Of a stretch of DNA of 64,000 bases, positions 42,177 to 49,276 are shown one piece after another. Under the pieces are notes generated by a model, which saw only the letters and a program-made list of their open reading frames with translations, was not told where the DNA came from and searched no databases. Position 1 is the stretch's first letter. Every line of letters begins with the position of its first letter. Location of the stretch: contig OY782758.1 of the NCBI GenBank assembly GCA_963678215.1, positions 1-64,000 on the forward strand, written 5' to 3'. The position numbers were made by a program, and so were the translations under genes. The DNA is from Thiobius zoothamnicola. GTDB taxonomy: Bacteria > Pseudomonadota > Gammaproteobacteria > Chromatiales > Chromatiaceae.

Positions 42177-42263
42177 CAAGCGCATAAACTCGGACGTCAA
42201 AAAGCTGCGCCGCTCGTTCCTCGCTCTGCAGCTTTTTGCCTCCGGTTATGCTTGGCGTTAGCC
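42171..42263 (+). repeat. attC site 7
   Basis: ATCTAACAAGCGCATAAACTC opens and GGTTATGCTTGGCGTTAGCC closes, inverted arms AACAAGCGCATAA with TTATGCTTGGCGTT. The inner stem is AAAAAGCTGC with GCAGCTTTTT. Core GTTAGCC at 42257-42263. Confidence 0.88.
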
Positions 42264-42278
42264 GTCGAAGGAGAGTAG

Positions 42279-42557
42279 ATGCCTTATCTAAGGTTTTATC
42301 GAAGAATTCCTATAATACCTGGATTGTTGTATCTGAACTTATCAAAAGGCGGTGTTTCCATCTCTATTGGTAAGCGCGGGTGGACAGTTACCTTCGGAAA
42401 ACATGGTGTTCGCTTTACAGCGGGTTTGCCCGGAACAGATTTGTTTGTTACGGAACATGTAAATTACGAAAAAATCAACGTTAAGGAGCGTGAAAAAGAG
42501 GCTCCAAGCATTGAACAATTTATAGGAGAACGTGATGGCACGAAAGAAGAAAGATGA
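42279..42557 (+). CDS. DUF4236-domain protein (integron cassette)
   Basis: A 92-residue protein. Residues 1-55 match DUF4236: FYRRIPIIPGLLYLNLSKGG then SISIGKRGWTVTFGKHGVR and GLPGTDLF. The function of this domain is unknown. The following membrane-protein gene starts 23 bp inside its end, so both belong to one two-gene cassette. Confidence 0.78.
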   Translation: MPYLRFYRRIPIIPGLLYLNLSKGGVSISIGKRGWTVTFGKHGVRFTAGLPGTDLFVTEHVNYEKINVKEREKEAPSIEQFIGERDGTKEER

Positions 42558-43281
42558 TGCAGGTGGGGTAATTATTCTAATAATTATAGTGGTTTTGGTT
42601 GTAATAGCTCTCGCTACGCCAGTAGTAATCGTTATCGGGTATTTGTACAACAAAATCAAAGAAAGCGAAGTAAGAAAACATTTAACAGGTACTATGACTG
42701 GTTTTTGGATTGAAGATAATGAAAAACGTGATTTCAAAGAAAAAGTCTATCAATTATCACAGGTAGAGAAAATAATACAACAGGCCAATAATAAAGGTGA
42801 GCAGGCAGGGATAAGCAGAAACCAAGATGGTACATTTTCCGCCAGAAGTAAACTTGGAAAAGAATTAAAAGGAACAATAAGTAAACATGAACCAATAAAA
42901 GCCAATCTTATTGGATACTTGCAAGAATTGCAGAGTCTTCCAATTTCACGTTGGGAAGACTTCAATAATTATGTAAGAAATGGCAAGTCCTTTCTTTTGT
43001 CGCTTTGCAGTTGGGTTGCCGCACTGGTGTATTATTCAATAACACTTGGGAAGCAGACCATATCTGAAGCAATTATGCCATATTACGCATTAGCAACTAA
43101 TTTTTTCCGAGATGAAGGCAACAAACTGCCGATGGTAGATGGTGACTTAAAAATGGTAGCAATAGCCACAGTTGCAGCAATTGCCTCATATTTTTTGTTT
43201 CGTGTCATTTTTGCCAATGCTGCTACAAAATATTCTCCAAAGCCTGGGGTTGTAACGCTTGAAAATATTGATACATATTGA
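42535..43281 (+). CDS. Membrane protein of unknown function (integron cassette)
   Basis: A 248-residue protein with a very hydrophobic first helix (residues 10-34, VIILIIIVVLVVIALATPVV) and two or three further helices near 155-175, 182-200 and 214-232, with a soluble part between. No family is recognised. It overlaps the DUF4236 gene and is followed by an attC site. The ATG at 42535 is preferred over the GTG at 42532. Confidence 0.65.
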   Translation: MARKKKDDAGGVIILIIIVVLVVIALATPVVIVIGYLYNKIKESEVRKHLTGTMTGFWIEDNEKRDFKEKVYQLSQVEKIIQQANNKGEQAGISRNQDGTFSARSKLGKELKGTISKHEPIKANLIGYLQELQSLPISRWEDFNNYVRNGKSFLLSLCSWVAALVYYSITLGKQTISEAIMPYYALATNFFRDEGNKLPMVDGDLKMVAIATVAAIASYFLFRVIFANAATKYSPKPGVVTLENIDTY

Positions 43282-43286
43282 CGAAA

Positions 43287-43359
43287 CGGCTAACAAGGCA
43301 TTCCACCGGACGGCAATTCCGCTACGCTCCATTGCCGCCGGTGAGCTTGGTCGTTATAG
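43287..43359 (+). repeat. attC site 8
   Basis: CGGCTAACAAGGCATTCCACC opens and GAGCTTGGTCGTTATAG closes. The inner arms are CCACCGGACGGCAATT with CATTGCCGCCGGTG. Core GTTATAG at 43353-43359. Confidence 0.85.
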
Positions 43360-43442
43360 GGCTTATTGATGGTTTAAAGGCCTACTAAACGTTGAACCTT
43401 TAAAAGAATGGCTTTAAATATTCACAGTAAAAAGGGTGAAAA

Positions 43443-44837
43443 ATGGAAGCAGAGATAGCAAGTACTTCAAGTATTTCACCAAAATCATTTCTAAAAGCTA
43501 GAAGACCAGAGCGTTTTTCCGATTCAATAACAAAGGATGTAGGTAAACTAGATCGTTCTGTTTTGGAATTTCAGTTGTCTACGCTTAATAGAAGAAATAT
43601 GGAGTTGGCATTCGAAGATTTCGCTAAAAGACTCTGTGAAAAAGTCATTTGTCCAAATCTGCTAGAGCAAACAGGTCCGGTTGCGGGTGGTGATGGAAAG
43701 GTAGATACACAAACCTTTCCCGTATCAGAGCAATCTAAAGTTCTTTGGTATATTGGAGTTGATGAAAATTCCAACAACGAACGATGGGCTTTTGCAGTAA
43801 GCACACAAGAAGATTGGAAAGCTAAGTGCAGGAAAGATGTTCGAAAAATAAAAGCCACTGACCGAGATTACAAAAAAGCATTTTGTGTAACAAATATGTA
43901 TGCAAAAGCTAATCAGCGAAGTGAGTTGGAAGACTCGTTAAGGGAAGAAACTGGAATTGATGTAAGAATTTTAGATATCTCTTGGATACTAGATCAAATC
44001 TTTTCCAATGGCTACGAACAATTGGCGATTGATTGTTTGTCGATTGACATAGACTGGCGCCGAGAAATAGAAATCGGAGTTAATGACTACGCTAGAAATG
44101 TAAGGCTAAATGAGCTCGAAGAATTAATAAAAAATGAAATAGACACTAGTAAAGTGCTCCCTCACCAATTGGATTGGTTATTAGAGGTCGCGGTATTGTC
44201 AAAGGAACTCGAAAAGCCCTCAATTGAAACACAGGGTCTTTTTCTAAGAGCTATTAAAGCGGCTGAAAAATTTGGCACTAATTCCCATCGATTTAATGCT
44301 CATTATCAGTATGCTTGGGCTGCCTATTGGTGGTTTGAAGACATTGCTATATTTGGCGAACAGCTATCGTTATGTTTGCAGATAGCGAAAGGAATTGAGC
44401 AATCGGCTCAATGGGGAGATACAGTATCGCTTCTTGGTCTCTATTCGAGCTACTATCGAGGTAGTGAAGGTGAAAGTGATTTGGATATCGAATCGCTTCT
44501 GTTAGAGGCAAACGGCGAACTCAATAAGCTTGCAAAAAAGGATGAACGACCCAGTAATTCTCTGATGTCTCGGATCTATATTGAATTGTTAAATTTGCAT
44601 TCCATCAAGAATATAGACCAAGCTTCAGCCATATTTTCATCAATGCACGAAATTATGAAAGAAGGTGAGAAGTTAGTAGGCTTCTCATTTAATGAAGTAT
44701 CCGATTTGGTTACCGAGTTGGATAGTTTGTTTGGTGAATTAGAAAGTTATGAAAATTTACTTGACTATATTACAGAGTGCACTTCACGTCGTGAGGGCGA
44801 GGTTAGGGCCAATGTCATTAACTTAAGGGATAAGTGA
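43443..44837 (+). CDS. Nuclease-like protein with helical repeats, 3' end replaced by an IS4-family element
   Basis: The 464-residue product has an N-terminal region (about 50-200) that could be a PD-(D/E)XK fold: ELAFEDFAKRLCEKV, then GGDGKVDTQTFPV (D84, D88) and RWAFAVSTQEDWKAKC (K126/K128). The rest (about 230-454) is helical and TPR-like. From about codon 455 the frame runs into the terminal repeat of the insertion sequence, so the last ten residues (ANVINLRDK) are IS-encoded. The intact ancestor was probably longer. Its own attC is missing, consistent with a deletion beside the IS. Confidence 0.55.
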   Translation: MEAEIASTSSISPKSFLKARRPERFSDSITKDVGKLDRSVLEFQLSTLNRRNMELAFEDFAKRLCEKVICPNLLEQTGPVAGGDGKVDTQTFPVSEQSKVLWYIGVDENSNNERWAFAVSTQEDWKAKCRKDVRKIKATDRDYKKAFCVTNMYAKANQRSELEDSLREETGIDVRILDISWILDQIFSNGYEQLAIDCLSIDIDWRREIEIGVNDYARNVRLNELEELIKNEIDTSKVLPHQLDWLLEVAVLSKELEKPSIETQGLFLRAIKAAEKFGTNSHRFNAHYQYAWAAYWWFEDIAIFGEQLSLCLQIAKGIEQSAQWGDTVSLLGLYSSYYRGSEGESDLDIESLLLEANGELNKLAKKDERPSNSLMSRIYIELLNLHSIKNIDQASAIFSSMHEIMKEGEKLVGFSFNEVSDLVTELDSLFGELESYENLLDYITECTSRREGEVRANVINLRDK

Positions 44838-46255
44838 TTGCGTACGCTTATAGTTTGGTCGGAAAGCGGGGACCGCAACCTTTTTCAAATGCCTCGGGAA
44901 AGACCGACCGGGCCTGACGGGTTCGACCGCATTGACCATGCGTTGCAACAAGCACTGACATAAGTCGAGCACAGCATCAGAGCATAACACGCGCATCAGG
45001 TTATTCTTCATCGCCGATAAGGCATTGGCCCAGTTGATTTGGTATCGATAATGCCTTTTTCGGTAACGCTCATCGGCCAACCACTGGGCAATGAACACAA
45101 AAATTGCGGTCAGGTTCTGCGCCAGGATTTTGGCCTGAAAATCCTGTAAGACGACCTGGGGCGAACGACCTGAGACATTCTCCACCTCCAGGCGTAATTT
45201 GCTCCGCTTATACTGCTCCTCAATGCCCCAACGTAAGGCATACAACTTGGCAAACAACCGAGTGGGGTAGGTTTTCTCGTCCAGTAATGAGGTAGCCAAA
45301 ACTTCAATCTCTCCAGACTTCAGTTCCACCCGGATTAAGCGTACCAGGATGGGCTTTGTTGGCAAATGAAAGTCTTTACACTGGCGGGCATTCTGGGCAT
45401 TGGGTGTCAGCGACACGAGAGTGCTTTTTTGTCCTGATGCCACAAAGGCTTTCACTTCAGCATGGAAGTCCAGGCGTACCCGCGCACAAAAGCCCCGTTG
45501 TTGCACGCAATGGAAAACAAACAGCCAGAACGCCGCATAGCCCCGGTCATACAAGAAAAGATCATCTGGACGGGACTCCAGGACATACTCACTGGCAAAA
45601 GTGCGTTCACCCTCCGCATAGGGAGCCAAGTCGGCTTGAATCACCCGATCATTGAGCACATCATACAGCGTAGACCAGCGGGCCAAAGGGACGCCATCGC
45701 CTTTGCGGTGACCAAAATGTGCGGCAATCTGAGGGGTAGAGGGCAACCGGGCAGTAGAACCATCCACGGCCAAGACACGCAAACCTTGCCAACGTCGTTC
45801 ACCGAGTTGTTGGGAAGCCAGATCAACCAGACGGTCATTGAGCCAAACCAAGGCGTGTGGGTTGAGTTTTTGACGTGCTCGACACAAAGCGGCGGGGGTG
45901 ACTGGCTTCACGTTGGGTTGTGCTTCCTGTAACACCTCAAAAGCCTGATCCAGCTCATTGCGCAGGGTGCCTTTACGGAAATTGAGGCGTAGAGGGACTA
46001 AGCGGGATAGCGGTAAATCGCGTTGGCGGGAAAAATCACCGACCTGAGTGCGGGCTTGTTGGAGAAAGTCGTCTGAGCGAATAACATCCTTTATAGGGTC
46101 ATAGATGTTTCTAAATAATGCGCTGAATCTGGGCAAGATCGGTTGTCGGGACTGGGGCTGAAAGGGACATGAAATGCTCCTGAGTAAACGATGAACTGGT
46201 AAAATACCTTACACTATTCAGGCACTTAGTGCTTAAGTTAATGACATTGCCCCTA
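44804..46255 (-). mobile_element. IS4-family insertion sequence, about 1.45 kb, inserted in the cassette array
   Basis: Terminal inverted repeats of 24 bp with one mismatch: TAGGG(C/G)CAATGTC followed by ATTAACTTAAG, at 44804-44827 and inverted at 46232-46255. Between them is a single intact transposase on the minus strand. I find no flanking direct repeat, which may mean that a deletion followed insertion. It cuts off the 3' end of the nuclease-like cassette gene. Confidence 0.85.
44823..46136 (-). CDS. IS4-family transposase
   Basis: A 437-residue DDE transposase. The catalytic residues are in VLAVDGSTARLP (first Asp), LFLYDRGYAAFW (second Asp) and the YREK signature Y-x2-R-x3-E-x6-K seen in YALRWGIEEQYKRSK, which defines the IS4 family. 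No frameshift is visible, so the element may still be active. The gene ends within the left terminal repeat. Confidence 0.93.
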   Translation of the reverse strand: MPRFSALFRNIYDPIKDVIRSDDFLQQARTQVGDFSRQRDLPLSRLVPLRLNFRKGTLRNELDQAFEVLQEAQPNVKPVTPAALCRARQKLNPHALVWLNDRLVDLASQQLGERRWQGLRVLAVDGSTARLPSTPQIAAHFGHRKGDGVPLARWSTLYDVLNDRVIQADLAPYAEGERTFASEYVLESRPDDLFLYDRGYAAFWLFVFHCVQQRGFCARVRLDFHAEVKAFVASGQKSTLVSLTPNAQNARQCKDFHLPTKPILVRLIRVELKSGEIEVLATSLLDEKTYPTRLFAKLYALRWGIEEQYKRSKLRLEVENVSGRSPQVVLQDFQAKILAQNLTAIFVFIAQWLADERYRKRHYRYQINWANALSAMKNNLMRVLCSDAVLDLCQCLLQRMVNAVEPVRPGRSFPRHLKKVAVPAFRPNYKRTQSLIP

Positions 46256-46302
46256 GACCCAGCGTACCATCTTGAAATTCCTCAACCACAACGGAGGTAG
46301 TT

Positions 46303-46803
46303 TTGCTTGGATTAAAAGTTCGTACATTTTGGCAGATTGTTATATTCAGTTTTGTGGCGTCTAGTTCAGCATACGCCACTGAAAACTGTATTTTTAGCAA
46401 GGAAAATATTTCCCAAAAGCAATATTCGGATAACCCTGCTATTGAGGTTTTCCAATGGTTCCCCAAAAGTAATGAAGTTAAAGGGGTTCTATCTAACGGC
46501 CATTTATTTTCTGTGAAACACTGGGCATGCCATCACTACGGAAAGCAGGCCATTATGCTTATAGGGCCGCAAATAGCATCCATTCCGCGTGAACTTAACA
46601 AGCATATTCTGCAACTGGGCAAAGTAGCCCTTAGCAAGACCGAATTTATGTTGCTAACGAATAACATAGCAAATAAGCCATTTAAGCTAGCAGATTCCCC
46701 CATAACATTGCGTATTAAATCTAAAACCTTTGATGACTTCTATGTACAGACAAATATTATAGGGGAGGTAATATTGATTGAGATTAGACTATATAAATCA
46801 TAG
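46303..46803 (+). CDS. Exported protein of unknown function (integron cassette)
   Basis: A 166-residue protein with a signal peptide (residues 1 to about 26, SSAYA-TE) that is probably periplasmic. Two cysteines in the mature part (ENCIF and HWACHH) could form a disulfide. No family is recognised. The start is probably the TTG at 46303, 5 bp after GGAGG. It lies just right of the IS4 element and is followed by attC site 9. Confidence 0.55.
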   Translation: MLGLKVRTFWQIVIFSFVASSSAYATENCIFSKENISQKQYSDNPAIEVFQWFPKSNEVKGVLSNGHLFSVKHWACHHYGKQAIMLIGPQIASIPRELNKHILQLGKVALSKTEFMLLTNNIANKPFKLADSPITLRIKSKTFDDFYVQTNIIGEVILIEIRLYKS

Positions 46804-46918
46804 CGCTTAACAAAACATTCCAGCGGAACCCCAACACTGCGCGGCTTTTTGCGCATGGCTTCGCCATTGTCGCGCAAACGCTGCTCCGCGTTGGGTTCCG
46901 CTGAGTTTGGCGTTATCG
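46803..46918 (+). repeat. attC site 9
   Basis: GCGCTTAACAAAACATTCCAG opens and GAGTTTGGCGTTATCG closes. Inner arms CAGCGGAACCCCAAC and GTTGGGTTCCGCTG pair, with a further GCGC/GCGCAAACGC stem. Core GTTATCG at 46912-46918. Confidence 0.87.
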
Positions 46919-47029
46919 CGCTGGGCAAAGCCCAGCGTATTCTTGCAGGGTGAAAGCAAAGTGGCATAAATCCAAATTCACCCCTTTAGGTGGTACGAAA
47001 ATACTTGACCACTACAGTGATGGTTCGCG

Positions 47030-47122
47030 CGAAAGTGAGTACAACCGGGGAACCGGATGCGGGAAAACTGCACGTCAGGGTCTGTGCGGGGGGCGTCCGG
47101 TAACGGGCGTTCCTACCGCGAG
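47030..47122 (+). mobile_element. 3' remnant of a group IIC-like intron (domains V and VI)
   Basis: GGAACCGGATGCGGGAAAAC with CTGCACGTCAGGGTC (47049-47082) looks like a domain V hairpin with a GAAA loop. It is followed by GTGCGGGGGGCG...CGTTCCTACCGCGA (47084-47121), close to the domain VI and 3' end of bacterial class C introns. The AGC catalytic triad reads AAC and base pairing is imperfect, so it is probably inactive. No reverse transcriptase gene remains. It lies 130 bp after attC site 9. Confidence 0.6.
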
Positions 47123-47146
47123 AGGTGAAAAAGAAAGAGTAGATAT

Positions 47147-47404
47147 ATGCCAATAATAAGCAGATTTCTTGGAATAATCATAGCCATGTATTGGGATGAT
47201 CATTCTCCTCCACACTTTCATGCAAAGTATGCAGAGTATGAAATAACCATAAATATTCACACCGGTGTAGTAGAGGGAAAATTCCCAAAACGAGCACTCA
47301 AGCATGTTCTCGAATGGTATGAATTACACAAAGATGAATTAATTGAAAACTGGGAGCTATGTCAGAATAATGAAGCACCAAGACCCATAGAACCACTGGA
47401 GTGA
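47147..47404 (+). CDS. DUF4160 protein, partner of the DUF2442 gene (integron cassette)
   Basis: An 85-residue protein matching DUF4160: MPIISRFLGIIIAMYWDDH, then SPPHFHAKYAEYE and LEWYELHKDELIENWE. DUF4160 and DUF2442 genes occur as adjacent pairs in many bacteria and are suspected toxin-antitoxin systems; the activity is not established. The partner starts 5 bp downstream. Confidence 0.83.
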   Translation: MPIISRFLGIIIAMYWDDHSPPHFHAKYAEYEITINIHTGVVEGKFPKRALKHVLEWYELHKDELIENWELCQNNEAPRPIEPLE

Positions 47405-47409
47405 TAATT

Positions 47410-47697
47410 ATGTTTCTTCATGTTACAAACGCAAAATATCTAGAAGATTATAAGGTAGAAGTATCATTTAACAATGGCCGGAAAGGTGTGGCTGATTTAA
47501 TCGATGCTTTAAAAGGTCCAGTATTTAGCCTATTGAAAAATAAATCAGAATTTTCTAGATTCATAGTTGATAAAGAGCTTGAAACAATTGTTTGGCCCAA
47601 TGGGGCTGATCTAGCTCCTGAATATATATTTTTTCAAGCATTTAAAAACGAACCTGAACTTCAGGCACAATTCAAACAATGGGGTTATATCACCTAA
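47410..47697 (+). CDS. DUF2442 protein (integron cassette)
   Basis: A 95-residue protein matching DUF2442: LHVTNAKYLEDYKVEVSFNNG, then VVDL-like GVADLIDALKGPVF and ETIVWPNGADLAPEYIF. It is the likely DNA-binding or antitoxin partner of the DUF4160 protein. The ATG at 47410 is preferred over the GTG at 47401 that overlaps the upstream stop. Confidence 0.83.
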   Translation: MFLHVTNAKYLEDYKVEVSFNNGRKGVADLIDALKGPVFSLLKNKSEFSRFIVDKELETIVWPNGADLAPEYIFFQAFKNEPELQAQFKQWGYIT

Positions 47698-47702
47698 AAA
47701 TT

Positions 47703-47731
47703 GCTTAAATCTGACGCATTTGGCGTTATGT
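47703..47731 (+). repeat. Truncated attC-like site 10
   Basis: GCTTAAATCTGACGCATTTGG then CGTTATGT. Only 29 bp long: ATC-TGACG/CATTTGGCGT arms are weak but the closing core GTTATGT (47725-47731) is intact. It separates the DUF4160/DUF2442 unit from the next cassette. Confidence 0.5.
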
Positions 47732-47817
47732 GTAACAATCAGCCGCGCACATAAATTTCCAATCAATTTGCAGTAATTCTATACTCTCAGCAAACCCATC
47801 GTACTGAGAGGTGTAAA

Positions 47818-48039
47818 ATGCCCAGGCTTACTGTTGATCTATCCTCCGAAATTGACTCCCGCCTTACTTCCATTGCCCAGAGGCAAGGTATCTCCAAAGC
47901 CGAAGCCATGCGACGAGCATTCGCATTACTGTCAGTCGCAGACCAAGAAACCGCCAAAGGGAATTCTTTGGGCATTGTGCGTGAAGATCCCAATGGACAT
48001 GAACTTATAGCTCTTGGCCGTGTTGTGGGGCTTCAATGA
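47818..48039 (+). CDS. Ribbon-helix-helix (CopG-like) protein (integron cassette)
   Basis: A 73-residue protein with a ribbon-helix-helix fold: LTVDLSSEIDSRLTSIAQRQ then ISKAEAMRRAFALLSVADQE. It could be an antitoxin or a small repressor. Its stop overlaps the start of the downstream frame (ATGA), which encodes a membrane protein interrupted by a stop codon. Confidence 0.72.
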   Translation: MPRLTVDLSSEIDSRLTSIAQRQGISKAEAMRRAFALLSVADQETAKGNSLGIVREDPNGHELIALGRVVGLQ

Positions 48040-48293
48040 ACAGTGAGGAAAACATTGATCTGAAATCGGTCTTCTCTGAAGAGAGCCGTGTCAGCATTGA
48101 TGAAAGTGATCGCTTAAAATTCGCGAAGCAAGTGCTATTTTAGCTGGGGTTTATTTGTATTGCGGTATTTATCGGCTATGCGGTGTTTCCAGAAAACGCA
48201 GCATTAGCAGCTATATTTGAGTTGGTTAAAATCGGGGCATTACTGTTGGTCACCTTGGTGATTTTCTTTTACTTTCCCAATTCAAGCAAGTAA
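48036..48293 (+). pseudogene. Small membrane protein gene with in-frame amber codon
   Basis: From ATG 48036 the frame runs 35 codons (ending KFAKQVLF), hits TAG at 48141-48143, and stays open in the same frame for 49 more codons to TAA at 48291-48293. The downstream part encodes two membrane helices (LGFICIAVFIGYAVF and IGALLLVTLVIFFYF). One substitution would restore an 84- or 85-residue protein. It may be a pseudogene or expressed by readthrough. Confidence 0.6.
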
Positions 48294-48369
48294 CACATAA
48301 TCAACCATTCAACCAGGAGTGCCTTCGTCACTTACGCTCTTCAGCCGCCCTGTTAATGGGGCGTTAGCG
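48289..48369 (+). repeat. attC site 11
   Basis: AAGTAACACATAATCAACC opens at the stop codon of the previous frame; GCCCTGTTAATGGGGCGTTAGCG closes. The arms are less regular than in other sites. Core GTTAGCG at 48363-48369. Confidence 0.65.
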
Positions 48370-48403
48370 CCAAAAATATCATTTCCAACGTTGTGTTGGA
48401 ACT

Positions 48404-48688
48404 TTGCTAAGTGATTCAGAAAAACAAAGTTTAATCAATTATTTAGCGAAACACCCGCAAACAGGTGCCATCATGCAGGGTACTGGCGGCATCCGAAAAC
48501 TCCGTTGGGCTTCTGGCAGCAAAGGAAAAAGTGGTGGTGTTCGAGTGATTTACTACCACTACCATGAAATGGTTCGACTATTTTTGCTTTCCATTTTTGG
48601 TAAAAGTGAAAAGGCTAATTTATCTAAAGCAGAAAGGAACGAACTTGCCAAATTCACTCAATTACTTGTGAAACACTATGGTGAATAA
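48404..48688 (+). CDS. HigB2/RelE-type toxin, possibly N-terminally shortened (integron cassette)
   Basis: The 94-residue product matches the core of HigB2-type RelE-superfamily toxins: TGAIMQGTGGIRKLRWASGS, then GGVRVIYYHYHE and FLLSIFGKSEKANLSKAERN. The only start candidate in frame is the TTG at 48404. Family similarity seems to begin upstream (HFQRCVGTLLSD), yet the frame there lacks any start back to TAG 48365 within the attC. The toxin may thus be shortened by cassette formation. It is 2 bp before the antitoxin gene. Confidence 0.8.
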   Translation: MLSDSEKQSLINYLAKHPQTGAIMQGTGGIRKLRWASGSKGKSGGVRVIYYHYHEMVRLFLLSIFGKSEKANLSKAERNELAKFTQLLVKHYGE

Positions 48689-48690
48689 AG

Positions 48691-48978
48691 ATGTCGGAAT
48701 TTTTCAACAGTATTAAACAAGGCTTGGAAGAAGCTATTGATTACTCAAAAGGCAGATGTCCTAAAGCTGTTGTACATAAATTTTCCCCCATTGATGTAAA
48801 GAATATTCGTGCAAAAATGGGGATGAATCAAAATGAATTTGCATCCGCTTTTGGCATTAGTGTTAGTACATTGAGGCATTGGGAGCGTGGGGATCGTTCT
48901 CCGCAGGGGCCAGCTTTAGTGTTGCTCAATGTCGTTGCAAAAGAACCCCATGCTGTACTTAAAGTATTGGCAAGTTAA
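48691..48978 (+). CDS. HigA2/NadS-type XRE antitoxin (integron cassette)
   Basis: A 95-residue protein with a C-terminal helix-turn-helix: DVKNIRAKMGMNQNEFASAF then GISVSTLRHWERGDRSPQGP, the HigA2/NadS pattern. It should neutralise the upstream toxin. Toxin-antitoxin cassettes are common in large integron arrays and are thought to stabilise them. The stop is just before attC site 12. Confidence 0.88.
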   Translation: MSEFFNSIKQGLEEAIDYSKGRCPKAVVHKFSPIDVKNIRAKMGMNQNEFASAFGISVSTLRHWERGDRSPQGPALVLLNVVAKEPHAVLKVLAS

Positions 48979-48980
48979 TT

Positions 48981-49052
48981 GCGCTAACAAGTTGCTCCAC
49001 CGGAAAAAATACTCGCTTCGCTCGCATTTTTCCGCTGGGTCAGGTGTTAAAT
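48981..49052 (+). repeat. attC site 12
   Basis: GCGCTAACAAGTTGCTCCACC opens and GGGTCAGGTGTTAAAT closes. Inner arms CGGAAAAAATACTCGC and GCTCGCATTTTTCCG pair. Core GTTAAAT (49046-49052) fits GTTRRRY. Confidence 0.85.
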
Positions 49053-49072
49053 TTACTCGGAGAATTTATTCT

Positions 49073-49276
49073 ATGCCCTATGTGAATATAAAAATTACCA
49101 ATGAAGGTGTTTCAAAGGAACAAAAAACTCAATTGGTTGCGGGTGTGACCGAGCTACTTCAGCGGGTTCTAAATAAGAATTCTGCAACAACTGTTGTGGT
49201 GATTGACGAAGTGGAAACTGATAATTGGGGTATCGGTGGTGAGCTGGTTACCGAAAGAAGAAAGCGGGGGGCTTAA
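49073..49276 (+). CDS. 4-oxalocrotonate tautomerase family protein (last cassette)
   Basis: A 67-residue protein starting MPYVNIKITNEGVSKEQKTQ with the catalytic N-terminal Pro after Met, and containing VVVIDEVETDNWGIGGEL, typical of 4-OT tautomerases. It could isomerise enol/keto acids; the substrate is unknown. It is the last cassette gene; no attC follows before the IS3 remnant. Confidence 0.87.
   Translation: MPYVNIKITNEGVSKEQKTQLVAGVTELLQRVLNKNSATTVVVIDEVETDNWGIGGELVTERRKRGA

Noticed and set aside
46950..47156. 68-codon plus-strand frame before the DUF4160 gene
   Set aside because: It overlaps the group II intron-like domain V/VI sequence, which explains the conserved-looking stretch better than a protein.
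37446..49052. CRISPR array as the cause of the repeated palindromes
   Set aside because: Spacing follows gene lengths, the repeats differ internally, and the conserved parts are only the 7-bp outer cores, as in attC sites.
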